From Gemmatimonadota bacterium (lineage in GTDB: Bacteria; JAAXHH01): 64,000 nucleotides of DNA. This document shows, piece by piece, positions 17,671-24,875 of the stretch; the first letter of the stretch is position 1, and every line of letters starts with the position of its first letter. The stretch lies in contig VXMB01000009.1 in assembly GCA_009841265.1 (NCBI GenBank), positions 665,911-729,910 of the forward strand. The letters are read 5' to 3'. Made by a program: the position numbers and the translations under genes. Below the pieces are notes generated by a model. The model was not told the origin of the DNA, made no database searches, and saw only the letters and a list, made by a program, of their open reading frames with translations.

Positions 17671-18771
17671 ATGGATACCCTCATCAATCTCCTTGAACAG
17701 TCGTGGCAATGGACGGGCCAGGAACTCGCCATCACCTTCGCGATTCTCCTGGGGACCTTTGTCGTAAAATGGGTGTTCAAGCACCTGATGACCCGCGTCG
17801 CCAAACGGCTGGCGCGCGTTACCTCGACCCAACTCGACGACATGCTGATCATGGCGGTCGAGAAACCCCTCGAATGGGTGATCGTCGTGCTGGGTCTCTA
17901 CCTCGCCATCTATACGCTTCGTCCGCCCGAGATGGTTATGGGGGTGTTGCAGGCCGGCTTCTGGGTGCCCTTCTCCCTCCTGACGGCCTGGATGATCTTC
18001 CGATGCGTCAACGTCTTTACGTCGATGCTCAAGGAGTGGGCGCTTAAGACGGATACGGCCCTGGACGACCACCTCGTGCCCCTCGTCGAGCGGGCGTTGC
18101 AGATCATGGTGTGGATCCTCGCCGCACTCATGATTCTGCAGAACCTGGGCTACTCGGTGTCCGGCCTGCTGGCCGGCCTGGGGATCGGCGGTCTGGCCGT
18201 GGCCCTCGCCGCCCAGAAGACCCTGGCCGACGTCTTCGGGTCCATCATGCTCCTGGTCGACCGGCCCTTTGTGGCGGGAGACTGGATCGTTTCGCCGGAC
18301 CGGGAAATCGAAGGCGTGGTGGAGAGTATCGGATTCCGCAGTACCCGGATACGGACCTTCGAACAGACCCTCGTCGCCATCCCCAACAACCGGCTGGCGG
18401 AGTTCGTGATCGACAATATCTCGTCCCGTCCGTACCGCCGGGTATGGATCACGGTGGGACTCACCTACGATACGCCGTCCGACTCGATGAGAGAGGCGGT
18501 TTCAAGGATAGAGAAACTGCTGCGCACCCATCCCGAGGTAAGCCAGGAATCGACCATGCTCGTGCGGTTCAACGAAATTTCCGAGAACTCGCTCGACATC
18601 ATGGTCTACTACTTCACCGCGACGACGGTGTGGGCGGATTATCTGCGGATCAGGGAGGACGTCAACCTGAAGATCATGGAGATCGTCGAATCGCTCGGTC
18701 TCCAAATGGCCTTCCCCACCCGGACGATACACGTCTCGCCGGATTCCGATGACCTGGAGGCCGGGGATTAG
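17671..18771 (+). CDS. Small-conductance mechanosensitive channel (MscS family)
   Basis: A 366-residue channel protein. Several N-terminal helices precede the pore-lining TM3, seen as the Gly/Ala-rich GLLAGLGIGGLAVALAAQKTLADVFGS. The beta domain follows (PFVAGDWIV, VESIGFRSTRIRTFEQTLVAIPN) and then the alpha/beta tail. It opens under membrane tension to release solutes in osmotic downshock. The ATG at 17671 is preceded by GGAAGGA. It is divergent from the transglycosylase operon, placing two turgor- and envelope-related units side by side, and ends 3 bp from the convergent dehydratase gene. Confidence 0.93.
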   Translation: MDTLINLLEQSWQWTGQELAITFAILLGTFVVKWVFKHLMTRVAKRLARVTSTQLDDMLIMAVEKPLEWVIVVLGLYLAIYTLRPPEMVMGVLQAGFWVPFSLLTAWMIFRCVNVFTSMLKEWALKTDTALDDHLVPLVERALQIMVWILAALMILQNLGYSVSGLLAGLGIGGLAVALAAQKTLADVFGSIMLLVDRPFVAGDWIVSPDREIEGVVESIGFRSTRIRTFEQTLVAIPNNRLAEFVIDNISSRPYRRVWITVGLTYDTPSDSMREAVSRIEKLLRTHPEVSQESTMLVRFNEISENSLDIMVYYFTATTVWADYLRIREDVNLKIMEIVESLGLQMAFPTRTIHVSPDSDDLEAGD

Positions 18772-18774
18772 GGC

Positions 18775-19935
18775 TCAGACGGCCACGCGGTCCAGCCAGG
18801 CCCGGTCCGATTCGATCCCGAATCCCGGTGCGTCGCTCGGGACCAGGCAGCCGTCTTCGATCACGGCCGTTCCCGGCAGCTCAACCATGTCGGCCAGGGG
18901 CACTCCGGGCGGAGAGACCCCGCTGGAACGTTCTCCCCAACGGGCCGCGGGCATGGCGAAGACCAGGTGCTGGCCGTAGGGATCGTTCATGGCGCCGTGC
19001 GGGGCGACGGTCAGGCCCGCGGCTTCGGCGATGTGGCAGATGCGGACCGCGGCGGAAAGCCCGCCGCACCACTTGACGTCCGGTTGGAAGATATCCACCA
19101 GCCGGTGCTCCGCGGCATACAGGAACGGTTCGGCCAGGTACCAGTGTTCTCCGGTCGCGAGGCCCTGCCCGGGCAAGCGCCGGCGAACGGCGGCGAACCC
19201 GTCCAGGTCGTGGGGCATGAGGTAGTCCTCCAGCCACTTCAGCCTGTAGGGCCTCAGCGATTCGCCGAGCCGCACGGCGTATTCCACGTCCAGCGCCATC
19301 CAGCAGTCCAGCATCAACTCGACATCGTTTCCGATCGCGGACCTGGTTTCCTCCACCATCTCCACCGCTCTGTTCAATCCGTCGATTCCATCGTCCGGAC
19401 CAAACGGCATGGGGAGTTTTACCGCTTTGAATCCCAGTTCGAGGTACCACGCGATATCGAACCCCGTGGCGTAGCAGATGATGCGGTCCTTCTGCGGACC
19501 GCCGAGCAGTTCGTACACGGGCCGGCCCAGCAGCTTCCCCTTCAGGTCCCACAGGGCCAGGTCCACAGCGCTGATGGCGTAGCTCGTCGCGCCCTGGCTT
19601 CCGTAGGCCGCGCTCGCGCGAACCATGAGATCGTAGCACTTTTCCGTGGCCATAACGGACTGCCCCGTCAATAGCGGCCTGAGATGCTCGTTGACGATGG
19701 GGAGGACGGGACCGCTATGCTGGGTCAATCCCAGGCCGAAAGTACCGTCGTCCGCTTCCACGATACACGCCGCGGAGGGCCAGGCGGGTCCCGCGGCCCC
19801 GCGCCTGCCCCGGTACTCCGGGTACCGGTCCATGGGACCTGCAGGCTGGCGTCCCTTTCGTTGCAGCGATGTCTTTTCCGCCTTCCTGGCCCGGGACAGA
19901 TCCACGGGGAAGGCGCGGACGTTTCGGATGTTCAT
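18775..19935 (-). CDS. Enolase-superfamily sugar-acid dehydratase (rhamnonate dehydratase-like)
   Basis: A 386-residue mandelate racemase/muconate lactonizing enzyme family protein. The Mg2+ ligands are readable in MLDCW, WLEDYL and TGEHW. The general-acid histidine is in TVAPHGAMNDPYGQH, and the KLPMPFGPDDG loop resembles L-rhamnonate dehydratase. Such enzymes dehydrate aldonic acids to 2-keto-3-deoxy acids. The start overlaps the stop of the upstream PhyH gene by 4 bp, so translation is coupled. The exact acid sugar is not fixed by sequence alone. Confidence 0.87.
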   Translation of the reverse strand: MNIRNVRAFPVDLSRARKAEKTSLQRKGRQPAGPMDRYPEYRGRRGAAGPAWPSAACIVEADDGTFGLGLTQHSGPVLPIVNEHLRPLLTGQSVMATEKCYDLMVRASAAYGSQGATSYAISAVDLALWDLKGKLLGRPVYELLGGPQKDRIICYATGFDIAWYLELGFKAVKLPMPFGPDDGIDGLNRAVEMVEETRSAIGNDVELMLDCWMALDVEYAVRLGESLRPYRLKWLEDYLMPHDLDGFAAVRRRLPGQGLATGEHWYLAEPFLYAAEHRLVDIFQPDVKWCGGLSAAVRICHIAEAAGLTVAPHGAMNDPYGQHLVFAMPAARWGERSSGVSPPGVPLADMVELPGTAVIEDGCLVPSDAPGFGIESDRAWLDRVAV

Positions 19936-20798
19936 GGGGCTGCCCCTTGCCGTTCGTTATCCGGGTCGCCCACCTGGTCGTCCTCCGGACCGCTCTCCGG
20001 GCCGCCGTCCGTGTCGTCCTTGACGATGTCCTTGACGTGGTTGTAATGGGCGGTCTCGATCAGTTCCAGCGTTTCTGGGGACAGCACGGCCTTGATCTCA
20101 TCCGGGAACGGCATGGCCAGTCCGGCGTGCTGTGGCTTGTACCGAAGCACCAGGATGCGCCGGATCCGGTCACCGGGCCGCCACTCGAGGATGCCGTGGG
20201 TCATGAGCTCGGAAGTCACGATGATGTCGCCCGCCCGGGGCGTGATGTTGACCACGCCCGGCGCGAGGTCCTCCACGCCGTGCATGAGTCCGTCGTTGAA
20301 CAGGCTGTCCGGCCGGGGGAAGTTCGCCTTGTGGGATCCAGGCAACACGATGAGACCGCCGTCGCCGGGAAAAACGTCGTCCAGGTAGGGAAACACGATG
20401 ATGTCGTCGCAGTAGACCCGTCCATGATGGGTCTCGTAGCGGGTGCTCTCCCAACCGAAACCCTCCCGGGCGCAGTGCAGGCCCCCCACGGCCGATTCCC
20501 CGGGACGGTCCACCTGGAGGGTGCCGCTGATCAGCCGGGGCTTTTCGTTGGTGAGTTCCCGCACGATGGGCCAGATCGACGGATGACGGGTCAGGGCCTC
20601 GAGCGACTTGTCGAAGGCGAAGCCGTGGAGGTGGCGCTTGCCGTCGAACCCGAATCCCGGCGGCAGTTTGTCCTCCGGCGTGTTCATGTAACGGGCCGAT
20701 GCGCGCTGGCAGGCCTCGAGTTCCCGCTTTGAAAGCGCGTTCTCGATGTGCAGGTAGCCGAACACGTCGAACAGGTACCGTTGTTCCGGGGTCATCAT
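19932..20798 (-). CDS. Phytanoyl-CoA dioxygenase (PhyH) family protein, divergent iron site
   Basis: A 288-residue PhyH-fold protein. The family core is clear: LDDVFPGDGG followed by the PGSHKANF segment (153-160) and a late THG histidine (H201) with arginines at 213-214. The usual HxD/E iron pair is not found where expected; the equivalent stretch reads GGLHCAREGF (H108) with no acidic partner. It may belong to an LHG-type subgroup or be inactive as an oxygenase. It overlaps the downstream dehydratase gene by 4 bp, which suggests a joint role in degrading one substrate. Confidence 0.82.
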   Translation of the reverse strand: MMTPEQRYLFDVFGYLHIENALSKRELEACQRASARYMNTPEDKLPPGFGFDGKRHLHGFAFDKSLEALTRHPSIWPIVRELTNEKPRLISGTLQVDRPGESAVGGLHCAREGFGWESTRYETHHGRVYCDDIIVFPYLDDVFPGDGGLIVLPGSHKANFPRPDSLFNDGLMHGVEDLAPGVVNITPRAGDIIVTSELMTHGILEWRPGDRIRRILVLRYKPQHAGLAMPFPDEIKAVLSPETLELIETAHYNHVKDIVKDDTDGGPESGPEDDQVGDPDNERQGAAP

Positions 20799-20845
20799 GC
20801 CTGGCTCCTCGATATGGGCTGCTTGCTTTTATGATCAAGTCGCCG

Positions 20846-20890
20846 GACCGGTGATTGCCTGACCGGTGTTTGGCGGACCGGTATTTACAC
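20846..20890 (+). repeat. Three 15-bp direct repeats with a GACCGGT core
   Basis: GACCGGT begins at 20846, 20861 and 20876, exactly 15 bp apart, and the flanking bases are also partly conserved (GACCGGTxxTTxxCx). ACCGGT is palindromic. The array fills the gap between the YdcF-like and PhyH genes; the last unit enters the YdcF-like stop codon. Confidence 0.6.
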
Positions 20891-21613
20891 TTCGAACTCC
20901 TGCAGCAGGTCATCCAGGCGCCGGATGAAACGCTCCCGCAGGTTCTCCGGAATATTGTGCGCCCGGGCAACCACCCGGCTTAGGTCAGTCCCAGGGCGGT
21001 CCGGACGATGCGGCGGCTCGAATATGACGACGTCTTCCGCCGTGTACCCTGGGTATCCGGTGACGCTCGGTGCCGCATAGAGTTCCCGCCGCAGACCCGA
21101 CATGTCCCCGTCTTCCCCGTAGATGGCACAGGCGTCCCTCAGGCACCGCGGCAGATGGGTCGGGCTCGAGACCATGATGACCCGCTCCACGTCCCGCTCG
21201 ACAAAAACCCGCCCGGCATGGGCGATTTCGTCACGGGTGTTCTTCGACGCCCGGTCCAGGTGCAGTATGGATTCGATCCGCTGCCTGAACCGGTCGGCCC
21301 CATGAGGACGGGTCAATTCGTTCTCCCAGCCCTTGAAAACCGCGAATCCGGCGAGTTCGTCGAACCGTTCCCACAACAACCGGGCCGTCGCCTCGGATTC
21401 AATTAACCCATCCTTTTCCGAAGCGCCCGAACCGAAGACCATCACGTCCGCCTGCTCGCTCAGGGCTACAAGCACGCCCATGGGCACGCGGCCGATCCGT
21501 TCCGGCGGTGCGCCCCAGGTCACGTCCTCCCACTGGCCGGCATGCAGATTGTGTCCGTGGACGAGGATGCCCGTCTTACGTCGTTGGGCACCGCGAGATT
21601 CACGGGTTGTCAT
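20885..21613 (-). CDS. YdcF/SanA/ElyC-like (DUF218) domain protein
   Basis: About 242 residues with the DUF218 fold. Family marks are an early nucleotide-type loop (GILVHGHN), VMVFGSGASEKDG, the SKNTRDEIAHA motif and VIMVSSPTHLPRCL. Relatives act in envelope polysaccharide or vancomycin-barrier functions, but no reaction is firmly known. There is no signal peptide or membrane helix, so it is probably cytosolic. The ATG at 21613 is used; an in-frame ATG pair at 21640/21637 is possible. It overlaps the upstream methyltransferase gene by about 14 bp. Confidence 0.75.
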   Translation of the reverse strand: MTTRESRGAQRRKTGILVHGHNLHAGQWEDVTWGAPPERIGRVPMGVLVALSEQADVMVFGSGASEKDGLIESEATARLLWERFDELAGFAVFKGWENELTRPHGADRFRQRIESILHLDRASKNTRDEIAHAGRVFVERDVERVIMVSSPTHLPRCLRDACAIYGEDGDMSGLRRELYAAPSVTGYPGYTAEDVVIFEPPHRPDRPGTDLSRVVARAHNIPENLRERFIRRLDDLLQEFEV

Positions 21614-22091
21614 GTCCTCGCTCACGCCAGGCTCCATCATCTCCGAAGGGAATGCAACGGGAGGCGAAGTGCTTCAGGGCGCCGCTTTTGACCACGATCG
21701 CTTCCGGTCTCAATACGGCGGCGTAGCTGTTCAGCAGGGCGATCAGGTCCAGCAGCGACCGGTATCCGGATATCCCCGACATGTCGATATAGATCTTGGT
21801 GAAGTTCTCGTTCAATTCGAGCGCGGCCCGCACGTCGAAGGCGTCCAGCGTTTCAAACCGGATGTGGGGGTGGCGTTCCCGGGCCCGTTCGATGACCACC
21901 GGGCTGACGTCCGTGCCGATGACGGCCGCGGCGTGTTCGGCGATGATCGTGGTGGTCGTGCCCCATTCACAGCCGATTTCAAGGACGATATCGGTACCGT
22001 TCACCCAGTGGGGTATGCTGGCCCGGTACTCCTTGACGCCGCGGGTACCCACGAACAGCGTTTTGGATCGGTACTGCCTGTTGTTCGCCAT
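21600..22091 (-). CDS. Class I SAM-dependent methyltransferase, short
   Basis: A 163-residue Rossmann-fold protein with SAM motif I VLEIGCEWGTTTTII, the acidic end of strand 2 in IGTDVSP and a motif-IV-like IYIDMSGISG. It is small for a methyltransferase (usually 200 or more), so it has a minimal core. The target (RNA, protein or small molecule) cannot be told. It lies between an ABC-2 exporter and the YdcF-like gene on one strand, and its end overlaps the next gene. Confidence 0.72.
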   Translation of the reverse strand: MANNRQYRSKTLFVGTRGVKEYRASIPHWVNGTDIVLEIGCEWGTTTTIIAEHAAAVIGTDVSPVVIERARERHPHIRFETLDAFDVRAALELNENFTKIYIDMSGISGYRSLLDLIALLNSYAAVLRPEAIVVKSGALKHFASRCIPFGDDGAWRERGHDNP

Positions 22092-22170
22092 ACCGGACCA
22101 ATAAACAGGCGCCCCGGAACATCGTCAAGAAGGACGGCGCGCCGATCGGGCCGTCGAGACGGCGTCCGCG

Positions 22171-22974
22171 CTAGCTGCCCGTCGAACGATAGTGCCGGAG
22201 TCCGAGTCGCCAGATGAACAGCGACAGGATGAAATAGAGCAGGCCGAACACGGGAGCCGCGTACTGAAACGCGAGTGACGTGCCCAGTGGATCGGGCTTG
22301 CCGAGAATCGCCAGGACCGGGAAATAGGTCACACAGCCCATGGGGATCACCATGGTGAAGAACCGGCGGAACCAGGCTCTGTATATGGCCAGCGGGTATT
22401 TCGAAGCCTCGATGCCGCCGTAGGTCAACACGTTCATGAGCTCGAGCGTCTCCGTGGTCCAGAAGGACACCGTGCCGATATTGATGAACAGTCCCAGAAA
22501 GAAGCAGGCGCCGCAGCATACGGTGACCACGGTAAGCGCCGCGACCGCTGGCGACCAGTCGATGTCCAGATAGAGCGCCGACCAGAGCAGGACGGCGCCG
22601 CCCTGCAGGAATCGCCCAAGCCTCTTCAGCGTGAATTCCTGGCCGATCAACTGGAGTACGGTGCTCCGGGGCCGGAGCAGCATGCGGTCGAACTCGCCGG
22701 TGCGTACCAGTTGGCCCACGTGGTCGAAACCGCGGGATAACGCATCGGTGAAGGCAAAGGCCACGTTGACGATCCCGTAGAAGAAGGCGACCTCGGCGAG
22801 CGACCACTGGATAAGGCTGCCGAAACGGTCGAACAGGGCCAGAATGCCGATGAACTCCACCCCCGTGCCGAGTAGCTGCCCCACCGTGCCCAACAGGAAG
22901 GAAACGCGGTATTGCATCTGGCTGCGCAGGGATATGCTTACGTATTGGGTATACAGCACAAGAGGGTTCGCCAT
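22171..22974 (-). CDS. ABC-2 type exporter permease (second subunit)
   Basis: A 267-residue membrane protein with six helices, of the ABC-2 permease group commonly paired with COG4586-type ATPases (DUF990-like). It begins with MANPLVLYTQYVSISLRSQMQYR and has the GFDHVGQLVRTGEFDRMLLRPRS coupling loop. It starts 3 bp after the stop of the first permease, so the two are expressed together and probably heterodimerise. The substrate is unknown; the group includes presumed lipid, polysaccharide or drug exporters. Confidence 0.85.
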   Translation of the reverse strand: MANPLVLYTQYVSISLRSQMQYRVSFLLGTVGQLLGTGVEFIGILALFDRFGSLIQWSLAEVAFFYGIVNVAFAFTDALSRGFDHVGQLVRTGEFDRMLLRPRSTVLQLIGQEFTLKRLGRFLQGGAVLLWSALYLDIDWSPAVAALTVVTVCCGACFFLGLFINIGTVSFWTTETLELMNVLTYGGIEASKYPLAIYRAWFRRFFTMVIPMGCVTYFPVLAILGKPDPLGTSLAFQYAAPVFGLLYFILSLFIWRLGLRHYRSTGS

Positions 22975-22977
22975 CCG

Positions 22978-23784
22978 TCAACCTCCCTGTACGACCAGCC
23001 GGCGGGTAGCTCTCGAGAGCAGCCACGCGCCGAATGCGACCAGGATGACGATCCAGATCAACTGGTGAAACAGCACGGCCCAGGCTTCCGTGGCCGGGAT
23101 ATGGCCCATGTACAGCCTGAACGGCGCGTCGCAGATGCCGCGAAACGGCAGGATTTCGAGTACGCGTTGCGCCCAGTCTGGGAAGAGCGGCAGGGGGATG
23201 ACCATCCCCGCCAGCAGATAGATGACCGGTGAGACCAGAAAGGACACGCCTTCCCCTGATATCGTCCACATCAGCGTGATGGACAGGATCACGGTGAGGG
23301 CCGTACTGAGCAACACCGCGCCGAGGGTCGCCGCCAGCCAGAATACCAGGGCTTCGGGCGAGGCGGGCGCCTGCATCCCGAAAAACACCAACGCAAGTAT
23401 CGCCAGTGGGATGGAACGCATGAAGGTAGGCGCGAGCCGGAATGCCATCGACCGGGAAAACCAGTAGGTATAGAGGTTCACGGGCCGGACGAGTTCATAG
23501 GCCACCGTACCCGACCGCACCATGGCGCGGATCTCCGTATCGGGATTCCACGGCAGCAGGCCGAGCAACGCCTGGCCCAGCCAGATGTAGGTCACCACGT
23601 CCTCGAGATGCATGGGCTGGGGGGCGCTCGTGGACCGGTAGAACGCCTCCATGGCCATGACGCGGATCGCGCCCCAGCCGATCTGCGTGACGAACCCGGC
23701 AATGGCCGCGGCCCGGTACTGGAGGATCATCCGGAACCGGGCGGACAGCACGGCGGTGTAGGGGAGAACGAACGATTGCATCAT
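22978..23784 (-). CDS. ABC-2 type exporter permease (first subunit)
   Basis: A 268-residue six-helix membrane protein with the same layout as its downstream neighbour: an N-terminal amphipathic lead (LSARFRMILQYRAAAIAGF), then the loop PDTEIRAMVRSGTVAYELVRPVN that contacts the ATPase. It lies 12 bp after the ATPase gene. Together the three genes form a complete ABC-2 exporter of the COG4586/COG4587/COG3694 kind. Confidence 0.85.
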   Translation of the reverse strand: MMQSFVLPYTAVLSARFRMILQYRAAAIAGFVTQIGWGAIRVMAMEAFYRSTSAPQPMHLEDVVTYIWLGQALLGLLPWNPDTEIRAMVRSGTVAYELVRPVNLYTYWFSRSMAFRLAPTFMRSIPLAILALVFFGMQAPASPEALVFWLAATLGAVLLSTALTVILSITLMWTISGEGVSFLVSPVIYLLAGMVIPLPLFPDWAQRVLEILPFRGICDAPFRLYMGHIPATEAWAVLFHQLIWIVILVAFGAWLLSRATRRLVVQGG

Positions 23785-23796
23785 GCCTGTCAGGGT

Positions 23797-24783
23797 TTAG
23801 CGGAGTTCGTGTTCGTCGTAAAGCCGTGAAATGATCTCTTCGATGGGCGGGTTCTCGACGAACAGGTCCTTGATGGCGTACTTCGCCGTGATCCGGCTGA
23901 TCAGGGCGGCCGTCCGGACGCGGTCCGGATCGAACTGCAGGTGGACACGGTTGCCGCTGCGCGAGATGAAGGTAACGTCCGGATCCTCGATCGCCTGGCC
24001 TTCGTCGAGCAGGTCAATGATCAGGCGGCGCTCCCGGGTGACGCGGGCGCGCAGGTCGTCCAGCGTGCTGTCGGACAGGATCCTCCCGTGTCCGATCACC
24101 ATCACCCGGTCGCAAAGGGCCTCGATGTCGTCCATGTCATGGGTGGTCAGCACGACGGTGACGCCCCGTTCACGGTTCAGCCGCTTGATGAAATCCCGTA
24201 CGGCAAGCTTGGAAACGGCGTCCAGGCCGATGGTGGGCTCGTCCAGGAAGAGCACCGAAGGCGCGTGCAGGAGGGCTGCCGCCAGGTCGCACCGCATGCG
24301 TTGGCCGAGACTGAGCTGGCGCACCGGGACGTCGTACAGCGGTTCCAGGTCCATGAGCGCCGCGAGTTCGTCCCTGGCCCGGCGGTATTCATCACCCCCG
24401 ATCCGGTAGATATCCCGAAGCAGATCGAAGGACTCGATAACGGGCAGATCCCACCACAGCTGGGTCCGCTGGCCGAACACCACGCCGATGTTGGCCGCGT
24501 TGGAGATCCGGTTGCGCCACGGGATGCGCCCGTCGATCTCGCACCGTCCCGAATCGGGCACCAGGATGCCGGAGAGGACTTTTACGGTCGTGGACTTGCC
24601 CGCCCCGTTGGGACCGATATAGCCCACCAGTTCTCCCGAATCCAGTTCGAAGGAGACGCGGTCCAGGGCCTTGATCGTCCGGTATTCACGGCGTACTACC
24701 CCGTGTAGCGCGCCCCAGAGGCCGGGGCGCCGCTGGGCGATCCGGAAGGTCTTGACGATGTTGTCGACGAGGATGTGGGGCAC
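23797..24783 (-). CDS. ABC exporter ATP-binding protein
   Basis: A 328-residue ATPase. Walker A GPNGAGKST, a Q-loop region VVFGQRTQLWWD, signature LSLGQRMRC, Walker B VLFLDEPTIGLD and H-loop TTHDMDD are all present. The N-terminal insert before Walker A (GALHGVVRREYRTIKAL) is typical of the COG4586 type. A GTG at 24783 is taken as the start because AGGTG lies six bases upstream; GTG at 24792 is also possible, and longer in-frame sequence shows no homology. It energises the two permeases downstream. Confidence 0.88.
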   Translation of the reverse strand: MPHILVDNIVKTFRIAQRRPGLWGALHGVVRREYRTIKALDRVSFELDSGELVGYIGPNGAGKSTTVKVLSGILVPDSGRCEIDGRIPWRNRISNAANIGVVFGQRTQLWWDLPVIESFDLLRDIYRIGGDEYRRARDELAALMDLEPLYDVPVRQLSLGQRMRCDLAAALLHAPSVLFLDEPTIGLDAVSKLAVRDFIKRLNRERGVTVVLTTHDMDDIEALCDRVMVIGHGRILSDSTLDDLRARVTRERRLIIDLLDEGQAIEDPDVTFISRSGNRVHLQFDPDRVRTAALISRITAKYAIKDLFVENPPIEEIISRLYDEHELR

Positions 24784-24875
24784 GGCGGTCACCTGGACAC
24801 ATGGTGTCGAGCGCGGTACGGACCGGGGCGTACGATGCGCTGCGTGAATAACGGAACGGAATTGGTAAGGCCGGG

